Assembly (NCBI GenBank): GCA_947396885.1
Contig: OX377201.1
Location: forward strand, 69,662,983 to 69,726,982
DNA length: 64,000 bases
From: Heligmosomoides polygyrus polygyrus
Taxonomy: Eukaryota; Nematoda; Chromadorea; Rhabditida; Heligmosomidae
Reading direction: 5' to 3'
In this document: in pieces, positions 1-10,452 of the stretch
Layout: every line of letters begins with the position of its first letter
Numbering within the stretch: the stretch's first letter is position 1
Translations under genes and position numbers: made by a program
Notes under the pieces: generated by a model
Told to the model about the DNA's origin: nothing
Databases searched by the model: none
What the model saw: the letters and a program-made list of their open reading frames with translations, nothing else

Positions 1-402
1 GAAGCGTGTTTGTCACTTGCAGTCAACTAGATTCGAATAGGTCCATGAGCAAGGTTGATGCTAAGTGTTGTGTAAGAATATGAATGAATATGCACGCGCT
101 GTTTCAGTCCTTTTTTTTGTAGGATTGCGCAATGTGTCTAGCAACACAGCGTAATACGAGTTGTGGTGGTGGTGGGGTGTTTCGACGATGAATTTTTCTT
201 GCCTTCTCTCACAATAGAGTTCACTATTGTAGCGCAGGCTGTATATCGAAAATATCCAAACCTCCAGGGTCCACTCCACCCCATCAGGTACAGCGCCAGG
301 ATCACATGACGCTCGCCGTACTCAAGTTAGCAATGGAGGAAGGATCATGGCGAGAAAGGGTATCTGGGCCAGGTTGCCTGCGATGTGCCCTCAGTCATTT
401 AA
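1..402. other. no gene recognised
   Basis: Short overlapping ORFs are present on both strands but none has a recognisable motif or splice context. I see no repeat structure before the GC-rich palindrome that begins near 403. Confidence 0.4.
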
Positions 403-621
403 GGCCGCCACAGACTTCTGCGGCGCCGCTCGGCGGCACCGGCGTCGCCGCTGGAGGCGAGCTCTGCGTCTCTGCCCTATGGTTAAGCATAGGGCAGCGG
501 CGCCGCCGGTGCCGCCGGTGCCGCCCAGCGGCGCCGCTGGAGGCGAGCTCTGCGTCTCTGCCCTATGGTTAAGCATAGGGCAGCGGCGCCGCCGAGCGGC
601 GCCGCAGAAGTCTGTGGCGCC
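403..621. repeat. GC-rich foldback repeat with duplicated hairpin
   Basis: The outer ends are inverted copies: CACAGACTTCTGCGGCGCCG near 409 reappears in reverse complement near 598-616. Inside, a block of about 86 bp is directly duplicated (about 456-502 and 542-590). Each copy contains the hairpin CTGCCCTAT..ATAGGGCAG around a short AT loop. A related palindrome lies at 4719-4873. The regular GC-rich reading frames across it are a by-product of the repeat, not coding evidence. Likely a non-autonomous foldback element. Confidence 0.75.
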
Positions 622-962
622 CTTTACTCTTCACTGCTGTGGGCAGCAACAGTTGCCGCATGTGAAAGTATTTGGCACTAATTGCCCTCTGCACACCTCC
701 GAAAAGCCTTCGTTACACTAGCCCACCGAGATTCCATCCCAGTGTACGTAACAACAAACTTTTGTCGGCATGTAAAGCTCACCATCAGACTTGTGTATCG
801 GCGGGACACAGCAATTCGTTGCGTCTAAAGTGCATTCACGACATTTCATAGATGGCGGCATGTTCCTTTCAGTTACAGTTCTCGCTTGATCACCTTGGCG
901 CGCTAGACCCACATCCAACGCAGGACCTTAGGCTTACGTCATACCATCACTCAACCGAGCGA
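622..962. other. no gene recognised
   Basis: Only short ORFs without motifs; nothing supported. Confidence 0.35.
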
Positions 963-1031
963 AGCCTAATGATAGGCTCCCATATCGAGTCATCGCTTCT
1001 CGCGATCGATATGGGAGCTTATCATTAGGGC
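963..1031. repeat. hairpin, GCCTAATGATA type
   Basis: GCCTAATGATA..GCTCCCATATCGA at 964-990 is matched by its reverse complement at about 1005-1030, around a short GC-rich centre. A related hairpin occurs at 4943-5011, next to the second GC-rich palindrome, so the two palindrome types travel together. Confidence 0.7.
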
Positions 1032-1157
1032 CTCTACAAAGTCTCGCGGCAGCACAAGGAGAACTCTCGCCGCAGTGGGGACGGACCCACGCTGCCAGTA
1101 TGGTGGAAGCCGCGGCGCGGACGAGATATCGCGGAGCCGCTGGTCGCAAAGGTCCCC

Positions 1158-1325
1158 GAGAACTGCCGTAGTTCACGGCGGTTCTCACCCGCAGTGCCAG
1201 GAGCTGGGCTAAATCCGTTTGGACACCAACTTCCAAATGGAGACTTTTCTGTCGTGTTGGATCGACTTCCAACACGCGTTTTTACGTGCAAACCCCACCA
1301 CGTCAGCGGCGCTGCACTGGTGTAA
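1158..1325 (+). repeat. left arm of a 3-kb inverted repeat
   Basis: Begins GAGAACTGCCGTAGTTCACG and includes AAATCCGTTTGGACACCAAC. The reverse complement, with substitutions and small indels, is at 4185-4342. The hAT-like element 1345-3117 sits just inside this arm. This suggests an older foldback element later invaded. Confidence 0.7.
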
Positions 1326-2010
1326 CACGTCACGTCATCCACACCAGGGGTGCACACAGAATTCTGTCCGTTAAATTTTTTTAACGAAATTTTTTAACGA
1401 AAATTTTTCGTTAAATTTCCGGTAAATCGTTAAATTTCGTTAAAAAATACAACTAGCTGCAAACCATTGTTTCAAGAGGAGATATCAGGGAAAACCTTAT
1501 AGGTTTCAATTTCAAGAGGTCAACAGCTAAAGTTCAAGGGATAGAGTGTAACACTGCAATGAAAATAAACAATTCAACATCAACAAACATCAACAAACAA
1601 GATGATCACCGGCAAGGCATCTTACTATACAATGCGCGCTCATACAGGACCCAGAGTTCCCCGCCTCCCTAGCTCTTTGCGAAACCGCTTTGTGTGACTG
1701 TTCTACGAGCATATACAATTTCGATACGAGCAATAGCCCATGAAGCACAGAAGTTATAACAAAAATGCAATTAAAAGCCTATCAGTGGAATTTTAACACT
1801 TTTTCGAAAGCACGATTTTCGAGTGCCTTGTGCGCGAGACCAATCCATTTTTGCAACGTCGGAACCGTGACGCGGTATCATGTCACACGGTCCCACAATG
1901 CGGAAAGGTGTGACACGTCGTCAACGTGTTAACGTTCAGGAAAAGTAGCTCTCCAAATTTTTGTTATTAGCAGTTCCCAACTTCTCTCTTCTTGAAACCT
2001 CGGCATGGTG

Positions 2011-2314
2011 AGTTAGTTTGTTGTCAGTATGCTGTGCCAAACGAGGTTTTTAGGTGGGTCTTTATTATTGCGGCCTGACGTTTCGACTTTCCGTCGTCTT
2101 CAGAGGCCTGAAAGTGGAGCAATAGGTTTATATTTGCGCTCTACTCCACCAAGCGCCTTAGCCGCCCTAGCATTTTCGACCCACTCCCGGAGTCACTACA
2201 GAGAGTCCGAATGTAAGAGACGAATCTTTATTATGGATCCTATGCGTGAGTTCGTAATAATAAAGATCCACCTAAAAACCTCGTTTGGCACAGCATACTG
2301 ACAGCAAACTAACT
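2011..2314. repeat. MITE with about 55-bp TIRs nested in the hAT-like element
   Basis: AGTTAGTTTGTTGTCAGTAT at 2011 is mirrored near 2295-2314 with one change. The inverted similarity continues through CAAACGAGGTTTTTAGGTGG and into TCTTTATTATT. The centre (about 2075-2116) contains, on the minus strand, CTGAAGA..GAAACGTCAGG, which resembles the conserved core of hammerhead-like repeats. Confidence 0.8.
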
Positions 2315-2531
2315 TTGTTATTAGCGTTTTTCTAAAATCGTTTAAAATATGTCCAGTGAGCGAAAACATTCTTTCCGTCAGGACTGTTCCAGGTGGCGGG
2401 CAAAATGATTCTGGGATAAGCAACGCCGCGTGAGGATAGGCATATCCTACGAGGAGGTTAGACCATTATCTTTGTGGATTCGTTGAGGTGCTTGGAGGAT
2501 CGGCGAAGAAATTTCTAGCTCCAAAATGCAT

Positions 2532-2831
2532 TAAAGGATGAGGATAAAGAACGGCATTACTCAATCTCTTTTGGGATGCGCCAAGCATTCTACTCCTATG
2601 GGATGTCGTGGAGGCGATCCGAATGCGCATTCAAATAATGACTTGTGGTGGCCAGCCGATGAAGAAGTCAGGCTTTATCCTTCCTAGACAAGTCTGATAC
2701 CAATTCCCCGACCCAGGAGGGATGGAAGGCTTGGTTGGCCTAATTTTCAACGATGTTGCAGGCGAACCAGAAGCCTGGTATCGGGTGCACGCGACAGCCG
2801 ACACCTCCTCCTACTACGCTACACGCGCCCC
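2532..2831 (-). repeat. tRNA-derived SINE, copy 1
   Basis: Member of a family seen eight times here. Read on the minus strand the head is tRNA-like (box A-like GTGTAGCG.AGT, box B-like GGTTCG), followed by a body and a tail of AGGATAA-type repeats, here at 2532-2550. This copy is diverged. Confidence 0.85.
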
Positions 2832-3125
2832 AAAATCCATTAAAAAATTCCAAAATTCAAAACAATTTCATGAAAACGTTAAAATATTCTTGCTGATTTC
2901 AATAGTTTTTTTAGGAACAGTCTTAATTGGGAGGATGAGGCCTGCATCATCAGTGAAGAGAAAGAGTTAATGTGATAAACGCACTGAGAAAAACGTCCGT
3001 TAAAAATTCCGTTAAAATTTTAAAAATTTCCGTTAAGTCGTTAAGCCAGATTTTAACGAAAAATGCCGTTAATTCGTTAAATTCGTTAAATCGTTAACCG
3101 TTAAATGTGCACCCCTGATCCACAC

Positions 3126-3916
3126 GTCTCGGCGGCTAGCTGCAAAACTAGCGGTCGTGACCTGCTTGGAAGTGGACTGCACGATGTTGGCTGAGCTCGA
3201 ATCTCTACCAGAAGGAACGGAGAAGGGGCAGAATCCCCAATGCGGGCCATGCCGCGAAAAAGCACTCTTGAGCTGGATAATACTGAAGCAGTCATAGTGT
3301 AGAGGGGCATTCAGTTTTCTCCTCATGTAGGTGGACATATATCAACCTACAAGCTCCGCCGGTACAACGTTGTGTTTTGAAAATTCTTGTTAGGAAGCCG
3401 GAAACCGTGGATGTGCTAAATCCCATTTTCTACCCATGCCAACCCCTCCATCCACCGGGATACATACTTGATATTCTTGTTTTCTTCACCATGCTGTCAA
3501 GCGAGAAGCTCGTTAGAATGGAAGCGCTTTCCATAGATTGTACATAAGTTACGTTCAATGTCGGATACAATAGCTATCGCAACCAGGCGGCTCACTTCAA
3601 GTTTGTTCCGATCCACTCACTCAGCAGTGCGTTTGTGTACTGTTCTGTGATGACTTTGCAGACCTTCGATCGCAGTCCCGTCTTACAGTTCTGTCAGCTC
3701 CGACTTCCAGGCATTGCCACAAAACTGTCTGTTAAAAACGCCTCATACGTCTTATCTGCGAGAGTGAAACTATCTGCGAGAGTGAAACGAGAGTGACACT
3801 CGGGTGAAAAGATTTTTTAAAGTGAACGAAATCTCCAGCGTGTATGATTAAGGTTCCGAAGGTGGGAGCAAGTCTATAGCTGCGGGTTCACCATCATGCT
3901 TCTTCGCAACATCCAG
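3126..3916. other. no gene recognised
   Basis: Flank of the hAT-like insertion. It probably continues the older repeat interrupted at 1344, but I find no coding motif. Confidence 0.35.
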
Positions 3917-3979
3917 GGGCCAGATTCATCAACGACTGTGACTTTAGATTGCTGTAAGTCGCTGACGAATCTGACCCCA
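3917..3979. repeat. small palindromic MITE, GGCCGGATTCATCAACGA family
   Basis: GGGCCAGATTCATCAACGAC faces its reverse complement ending near 3979. Same TIR family as 7171-7338, 31733-31891 and a half copy at about 39003-39026. Confidence 0.75.
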
Positions 3980-4184
3980 GTTTGCCTAAGAAACTGTAGA
4001 ACGAAACGCTATACACGTTTATCTAATCAGCATAGACCTAGGAGGATATCTAACTTTGCTTGTTTGGAGTAAAGCTCTCAGAAATAGAGAGGAACAGGTT
4101 GGACCCCCTCTCTAGGTTTGCAACCGAAAATGAAAGTGCACCATCTATCGGACCTGTAAGGGCCTGTTGAGGACATGGGTTTCA

Positions 4185-4342
4185 CTAGTGCAGCGTCAGT
4201 GACATAATGGACCTTGCGCTTGAGAACGTGTGTTGGACGTGGATCCAACACGCCAAGTAAGTCTCCAGTTTGGAAGGTGGTGTCCAAACGGATTAAGCCC
4301 AGGAGCTGCGGGTGAGAACCGCCGTGAACTACGGCAGTTCTC
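4185..4342 (-). repeat. right arm of the 3-kb inverted repeat
   Basis: Reverse-complement relative of 1158-1325: it shares the segments around TCCGTTTGGACACC and GAGAACTGCCGTAGTTCACG with scattered differences. Confidence 0.7.
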
Positions 4343-4718
4343 CGCAGGGGGATAGATGGGTGTCGTTTATGGTTCATCTATTTGGAGACATTTTTTTTGA
4401 CGAATCTACATGCTAGGAATATAATAGGTAATTATGCAATTTCTGTCCATAAAACAGCTTGACAACCAACAGCATAATCACAGTTAGTGTCGACAAATGG
4501 AGGCGTATGGAATCCAGCCCTCAAAGACTAACGCAAGAAAACCTTGGCATTATTAGGTAACCTTAATTGCACTGCAAATCTTCATGGCCTTCTAGCGACA
4601 TCTTAGAGGTCGCAACTGCAGGCAAATGTACGTCGTATTGCGTACAGTAATCCTCGCGGAGCCGCACCACCCGCCGTTGTCATGGCGGGTCCGCGGCACC
4701 CGCAAGGCTGTGCTGCCG
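4343..4718. other. no gene recognised
   Basis: AT-richer spacer between repeat arms; nothing supported. Confidence 0.35.
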
Positions 4719-4873
4719 GCCTTAAAGGCCCCCCAGAGTTCTGCGGCGTTGCCGCTGCCCTATCCTTCATCATAGGGCAGAGACGCAGAGATCGCCGCCG
4801 GCGGCGTCCCTGCCCTATCCTTAACCATAGCGGCGAGCGGCGTTGCCGCAGAACTCTGTGGGGGCCTTAAGGC
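4719..4873. repeat. GC-rich foldback repeat, second copy
   Basis: Outer inverted ends run through GGCCTTAA..GGCCCCC and CAGAGTTCTGCGGC. The internal CTGCCCTATCCTT hairpins match the design at 403-621. Confidence 0.75.
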
Positions 4874-5035
4874 TTCGCTCGGGGTGAGCGGTGGTATGAC
4901 ATAGGCCTTAGGCCTATCTTATGCCATCGCTCACCCCGAACTATGCCTTATGATAAGCTCCCATGTCGATTCATCGCAGAGCGCGATCGATATGCGAGTT
5001 TATCACTAGGCATCGCTCGGGGTGAGCGATGGTAT
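4873..5035. repeat. two consecutive hairpins
   Basis: First hairpin 4874-4942, arms beginning TTCGCTCGGGGTGAGCG. Second hairpin 4943-5011, arms beginning CTATGCCTTATGATAAGCTC, related to 963-1031. A further TCGCTCGGGGTGAGCGATGG copy follows at about 5013. Confidence 0.75.
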
Positions 5036-5284
5036 TACACAGGCTTTACTGACACTTCATGACGCCCACGATGATGCACTGGTGGGTTTCTATATACAAC
5101 GAGGCATGCTCACGATATGGCGTGACTTTGTCCGTTTTCTTTCATGCGCCAGAGAAGTGATTTATAGGAAGCTATGTCTACTGTCTAGCTATGTCTAGCT
5201 AGTGGATTTAGCCGTTGATGGTGCATCCCAAAAAAGTCTGATTTGCGTTGCGCTCAGGAGATCTTTGAACATTCGTGCTTCCCA

Positions 5285-5461
5285 CTGACCAGGGCTCGGG
5301 TTCGGATCGTTACAACCCTCGGCGCAAAGCGGTTCGGAGGGGGTCACCATGTGAGGCACCTTACTAAACAGTTTGTGTCACATTAAATTAGAAGATTTAT
5401 CCAGCACTGGTGTGGTTTAATCTGGTGGTGGGTGCAATCCTAGTTGGTGGTGTCCACTCTT
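5285..5461. repeat. dispersed repeat, inverted relative of 9493-9720
   Basis: GGGTGCAATCCTAGTTGGTG (about 5432) recurs in reverse complement near 9512, and the region around GCGCAAAGCGG near 5330 recurs near 9630. Noncoding. Confidence 0.6.
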
Positions 5462-6458
5462 ACAAGGGAAGGGTTTCGACCTCCCATGGAACTTTAAGTT
5501 GAGATCAGGATCATTAGAAAGAGCTCGGAATGCTGATTACAAATATGTGTGTCGAAATTGCAAAATGAAACTCCTCAGCGAATTATGGCCTGCCGAAATC
5601 GGGGGCCTCACCACAGGCTGGCTGTGCGACAGATCGGATGCGAGAGTGGTGAGTCATCGGGGCATCTGTTATACTCCTGCGGGAGCATCCGCGGAAGGGC
5701 GGGAATATCGCCGAGACTTCTCACCTGGCCAATCGCCGCGCCTCGCCACGCCCGCCTCCGCCGTGCACCATTGGTCCGCGGACGTTCCGCGGATGCTCCA
5801 GCGGGAGTATAACAGAGGCCTAAGAAGGACCCGCCATCTGCGGCGGTGGCGCAGGGGTGGCGCTCACGCTCGTCAGGTGGGACGTCGCTGGTTCGGTCGA
5901 CATTGCTGCGGGTTTTTTTTTGCAAATCATAATTTATTTTCAAAATGACCTTTTGTTCTGAATTATGACACGTGTCTGATTAAATAGCCGTGAAAACTAC
6001 CATGTTCAAGTTTTCTTCCCCTCGTCATGTGGAAACGGATGAAAATTTGGGATCAGATGTGTCTACTGATGACGAGTCCAATTGGGACATTGTGATGACG
6101 AGGGCAAGAAAACTTGAACATGGTAGTTTTCCCGACTATTTAACCAGACACGTGTCATAGTTCAGAACAAAAGGTCATTTTGAAGATGAATTATGATTTG
6201 CAAAAAAAAACCAGCAGCAACGGAACCAAACCAGCGACGTCGCACCTGACGAGCGTGAGCACTACCCTTGCTCCACCGCCGCACCTGTCGGGGCCTTCTT
6301 ACGAAGGCCGGATGACTCACCACTCACGCGCCCGGTGTGTCGTACTGTCAGCCATTTTCTAATTTCGACACACATATTCGTAATCAGCATTCCGAGCTCT
6401 TTTTAATGATCCTGGTCTCAACTTGAAGCTCCATGGGAGGTCGAAACCCTTCCCTTGT
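5462..6458. repeat. 1-kb foldback element
   Basis: The left arm begins ACAAGGGAAGGGTTTCGACC at 5462 and the right arm ends with the reverse complement at 6458. Inverted similarity continues through AGCTCGGAATGCTGATTAC, AAATCATAATT, GACACGTGTC and CATGTTCAAGTTTTCTT to a centre near 6030-6090. The left arm alone carries the nested MITE 5666-5815. Reading frames here are repeat by-products. Near 5850-5905 is a tRNA-promoter-like stretch (GGTGGCGCAGGGG, then GGTTCGGTC). Confidence 0.88.
5666..5815. repeat. MITE nested in the left foldback arm
   Basis: CTGTTATACTCCTGCGGGAG at 5666 is mirrored by CTCCAGCGGGAGTATAACAG ending at 5815, followed inward by GCATCCGCGG. It is absent from the right foldback arm, so it inserted after the foldback formed. 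Confidence 0.8.
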
Positions 6459-6942
6459 TAAACGATTTCCCGACATAACGAAACACAATAAATGGGCTGT
6501 AACCTGTGGGGATGAATAAACTATGCCAACCTGGTTGCACAGATAGACTCAATTTCCAATTTCCTAGTCGGGAGAGGTTACTTAAGAAGAATCATTCTCG
6601 GTCCAAGCCTAGTAACGGAGGTCCCTTTACTAAATTTGCACAGAGAACGGATAATCTTGGAACTAAAACAGATAAGGGATAAGAAACTAAAACAGATAAC
6701 ATCAGTAAAATAAAATAAAAACAGGTCAAGATACTTCAATCAACGTTTGGACACGGGCAAGACTATGTACTTCACGTTCTAATCGTTTGCAAACGTCTCG
6801 ATCTAGCTCACAAATGTTATACATTCTCATGATTCTGTATCATTCATTTTGATTTCGTTAGTGCAGTTGTTTTCTAAGGAATAAGTAGGTTCAGAACATT
6901 GCAATACGGAACGCATTCAGTTCTCATGAAGTCGTTTAAGCG
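6459..6942. other. no gene recognised
   Basis: AT-rich, short ORFs only. Confidence 0.35.
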
Positions 6943-7170
6943 CAGGGATGTGCGGAATTTCCGTTTCCTGTTCCGAATTCCGGTTTTCGGCCGTTTTTAG
7001 CCTTTCCGTTCCGTTCCGTGTTCGCTCTCTTTTGGGTCGGAGGACGGAACGCAAATAGTGACTCATCACTCATTGATTGTTTTGCACTGACTTCATCCAC
7101 CTTTTGAACATGGACGTTTGCATCACCTTCTTTGTGATTGTGTTGCTTTCAAACCGGTGGTGTATTCTGG

Positions 7171-7338
7171 GGCCGGATTCATCAACGACTTACAGATATT
7201 TGACAAAGAAATTATAGCGGAAACTCCTGAAAAAACGCAAATTAATGCGACATATCAATAAGCGACATTGTGAAATGTTAAGGATTTTCCGCTGTAATCT
7301 CTCTATCAAATGTCTGTAAATCGTTGATGAATCCGGCC
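7171..7338. repeat. MITE, GGCCGGATTCATCAACGA family
   Basis: TIRs GGCCGGATTCATCAACGA and its complement bound about 168 bp. Further inward pairing includes TTACAGA and ATTTGA. Confidence 0.8.
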
Positions 7339-7506
7339 CTTGGTGTCGAAACAGCGTGATAATTGGATTTTTTTCTCGAAACGATGGACTACCGAGTAAT
7401 AGAAGTCCACGGAAGGTTTCATGAGTGTTTGAGTAAAGAATCAATTTCGGGGCGTGCCTATCTTTTTCCCTAATAATCTTTGGTCTGGCCTGGAACATCA
7501 CTTCTA

Positions 7507-8817
7507 TTAGGTTGTAAACAAAGTTCTGTCAGTTTTCGAGGCTCATATTCAAAACATCAAAACTCGGCTCAGAAAGAATCTTTTCACGCAATCGAAAAAC
7601 TATCAAGTGCGCCACTTCCGGTGTGATGCATATTATGAGATCGCATCTTCTTACAAATTGGATGATTTATGACGATTGAAATCACCGGGGGCGAATTTGA
7701 CATCGTGTTGATTCAAAAGTACTCGTTCTACAAAGAAGGCGTTTGGATGTTCAATAAGAAAACGCTCGGTTAGGGAAAGGTTTGTTGAATATACAGAATG
7801 ACAACGATCTTGGATCTGTCATCAATTCAACGTCTACGTGACGATCCATTAAGGGTGCACAAGGGTCGTCATGCAAGAAGAATTGAATCACTGCCATTCA
7901 TAGGCTCCAAACGTAACACCTTCAGCTTAACATACATTCTCTATGGGGATTGACAGGTAATGGCTCGAGTTGATTTAGAAGCGAGTCAACAAATCAGTCG
8001 TGCTGCGAATCTCCAAACCACTTCGGATGACTCCCAGTTCTGCAAAACAGAAAAGATCCCTAGAGGCTTACAGATAGGAAGACAGCAATCAGAACGGTTG
8101 TACCCAACAGTGTAGTGTCATTTCTCAGTATAAAACTGCACAACTAATAGAGAAATACTTCCGCACGATTCGCTTTCGAAGATGGACCCCACCGTTTGCG
8201 CGTGTCGACTGAGGCGCGTTGGCGAGGTCATGTAGCACCCAACCGGTGCACATTTTATACAGTTTTATGTTCCACGAAATGACTAGTAGTAGGGATATGT
8301 TTAAAGTCTACGTCTTTAGGCATCCAACTGAATGACCGTTGTTCGTCGTCCACATCTGCTTTCTTTCGACAGTTACGCTCAACTAAAGTGTCTGTAGTGC
8401 GGCTCTGTTAGGCCCTTATTCGTTTTCTAACCACTGTGTTCCTCCAGTAACCGCTTAAATCTGACAGCAAAAATTTTTTCCTTCTCGTCGTCCCTTCCTT
8501 TCAGCTGCTACATTTGCATTTGCCTCCTTCAATTTTCGAATAAGTTACAACCATTAAGTTTAGACGCGTGAAGAGTCGTTGTAGGTATGCTTGGAAAAAC
8601 GGTGTTGTACTAAAGATGAATCTGAAAATGAATGAAATGAAAATGAATCGATACATCTAAAGATGTAGCAATTCTCCAGGAACACATAAAGTTGGAAAGA
8701 GCAGCTCCTCTGTTTTCTAACGATTACAAAACATTCGGTGGTTGATTAGGGATTAAACGTTAGCACGCTTTTATATCACGAGCGCGCAAAACTGACAGAA
8801 CTTTGTTTACAACCTAA
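7507..8817. mobile_element. mariner-type TIR element without visible transposase
   Basis: TTAGGTTGTAAACAAAGTTC starts at 7507 and its reverse complement ends at 8817; a TA dinucleotide lies on each side. The TIR continues through TGTCAGTTTT. TTAGGTTG is a common mariner start. No DD34D motif could be read in the 1.25-kb interior, so it is non-autonomous or badly decayed. Confidence 0.75.
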
Positions 8818-9492
8818 TAGATCAGAGTTCTATAAGCATCTCTGGTTGTTGACATTGCTTTCTATAGGAGACATTGGATTCATCCTAGTCAGAGGAGGGT
8901 ATACGGTGTCATGCCTCTCCACCCCCTCCGTTGAGTTTGCCAAAGAGCGCCTGCTACTGCCAAATGATTCTATGGTACTGCGAACTCAGAGAATGGGTGT
9001 CGTGTCATGGGATGCTGAGCCCAACTGTAGCTTTATCGCTGCCCCTCCCAATTAAGAGATAGTCGGGACATTCACCAAGATCGGTTTTGTGTCATGATGG
9101 CGAAATCTCTGGCTCTCTGAAATCTCTGAAATCTTACCCGTCAGCTGGCTGTATTTAAAATACTTTCTTGCTATTTACAGAAAGACTTTGTATAAACTTC
9201 AATTTGTTCGACCAGTAATATTTGTTAAGCCACCATCCTAATAATAATACGAATACAAGGATTTTTTATTATTATATGTTGCTGGGAAAGAGTCGCATGC
9301 TACGTTGCCCGCTTCCTAAATGCGTTAACGGTAACTAAGTTATTACCATCATTATGGATATATATTTTATGAGAAACTAAATGAAGTAATACGTTCTGAG
9401 TCATTTCCGTTTCCGCGTTTCGTATTCCGGTTTCCGTCTATTTTTGAGCTCTTCCGTTCCGCTTTCCTTGAAAAAATTTCATCACATCCCTG

Positions 9493-9754
9493 TTTAAGAG
9501 TGATTACCACCAACTAGGATTGCACCCGGTGGTGGACTGAGCTAAGCTACTTCCGCTATAATTAAGCGTTCTTTTGCCTCCTTACGAAGGTGGATGGCCA
9601 CTGAATGCAAGGTGACACCTTCCGACCGCTTTGCGCACAACCCTCTTCGAATTCACCGACAATAGTCACGTCTTTATGCAATCCTAGTGTGGGAGCATAG
9701 CTAGCACGATCCTGACGAACATACCCCCGAGTGGTTACCGTATCATTTAGAAGC
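9493..9754. repeat. dispersed repeat, inverted relative of 5285-5461
   Basis: Contains CACCAACTAGGATTGCACCC and CCGCTTTGCGC, complements of segments in 5285-5461. Confidence 0.55.
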
Positions 9755-10009
9755 GCGTTAGCGATGGAGAGCGAAATGCTTTGCCGCCCAGGGAATGCGG
9801 ATCTAGGTTCTGCGCTCTTCGAGTTCGAAGAGTTGAGAACCAGGCTAGGGAAGAGACTCCAGGGGGGGTGCCACCCAATCTGCTCGTGTGGAAACTGCTT
9901 TCGTCGCTCAGGGAGAGTCCGTAGCAGGGTTCTGCGGCTATTCGAGCTCGAAGAGCGCAGAACCAGGCTAGAGAAGGGAATCCACGGTGAGTGCCCTCCA
10001 GGAGTGTGT
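9755..10009 (-). repeat. partial inverted copy of the 114-bp repeat element
   Basis: Two diverged units in reverse orientation to 14250-14860: CTGCGCTCTTCGAG.., a stretch like GGGTGCCACCC, and CTTTCGTCGCTCAGGG. The edge GCGATGGAGAGCGAAAT matches the complement of about 14865-14885. Confidence 0.75.
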
Positions 10010-10095
10010 GTAAATGAAATCCGAAATTTTGTAAATCATAAATCGTATTTACGAAAAAATCGACGTAAATCGTAAACCGTAAATCGTAAGAGGTG
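10010..10095. repeat. short-motif array, TAAATCGTAAA
   Basis: Repeated GTAAATCGTAAA-like motifs and their complements, like the subterminal arrays of the hAT-like elements here. A possible terminus CAGGAGTGTG lies at 9988, but no matching target duplication was found. It may be a remnant end. Confidence 0.4.
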
Positions 10096-10146
10096 TCTGA
10101 ATTATAGTGCAGCCAATTTCCTTGTTTTTTTCAGTCCTGCTCCCCA

Positions 10147-10452
10147 CTACCTTTGTAACAAACGCTGCCGTATCTTTTGCCCAGTCTTCAGCATTCTAAA
10201 CGGATTGCATAGGGCGAACGCAACAGCCCCAATCAAACCACTGAAAACGAGACCAAGAGTGTCCAATGTTCTCGCCTTTATCATGAAAATGTCGACGTTT
10301 TGTTTAAGGCGCACCTTATATGTGAATACATTCTCCGCGCCATGACGTGCAGTGATAATCGGATTGAAACATGCTTTATTTACCCTTTTCAACAGTTTAG
10401 CAGTAACTCCACAGCCTCCGATCAAGTCCAATATTCCTTGATGGCTTTGCAT
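10147..10452 (-). CDS. hypothetical 101-aa ORF
   Basis: Open from an ATG at 10452 with an upstream in-frame stop, ending at 10147. It encodes a basic protein with one hydrophobic stretch (TLGLVFSGLIGAVAFALC, roughly residues 66-83) that could be a membrane segment, followed by a basic tail. I do not recognise a family. It could be a small gene, one exon, or chance; surrounding DNA is repeat-rich. Confidence 0.22.
   Translation of the reverse strand: MQSHQGILDLIGGCGVTAKLLKRVNKACFNPIITARHGAENVFTYKVRLKQNVDIFMIKARTLDTLGLVFSGLIGAVAFALCNPFRMLKTGQKIRQRLLQR

Larger units (their letters stand above)
1345..3117. mobile_element. non-autonomous hAT-like transposon, TSD ATCCACAC
   Basis: The ends are perfect 12-bp inverted repeats, CAGGGGTGCACA at 1345-1356 and TGTGCACCCCTG at 3106-3117, a classical hAT terminus. 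It is flanked by the identical 8-bp duplication ATCCACAC at 1337-1344 and 3118-3125. Both subterminal regions (1368-1446 and 2996-3105) carry many copies of CGTTAAA/TTTAACG. No transposase is visible inside; the interior instead holds a TIR element (2011-2314) and a SINE (2532-2831). Length is 1773 bp. Confidence 0.92.
6943..9492. mobile_element. hAT-like element, GGAAACGGAA subterminal repeats
   Basis: Ends CAGGGATGTG (6943-6952) and CACATCCCTG (ending 9492). Flanks are TTTAAGCG (6935-6942) and TTTAAGAG (9493-9500), an 8-bp duplication with one change. Both subterminal regions (about 6955-7050 and 9400-9475) are dense in TTCCGTTTCC/TTCCGTTCCG motifs. The element at 26575-27997 has the same termini and motifs. 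The interior has no recognisable transposase but contains a MITE (7171-7338) and a mariner-type element (7507-8817). Confidence 0.88.

Noticed and set aside
5499..5948. 149-codon plus-strand ORF and its minus-strand partner
   Set aside because: Lies entirely in a foldback arm plus a nested MITE; no motif.
9988..10095. Complete hAT-like element bounded at 9988
   Set aside because: A CAGGAGTG-like start and a TAAATCG array are present, but no opposite terminus with a matching 8-bp duplication was found.
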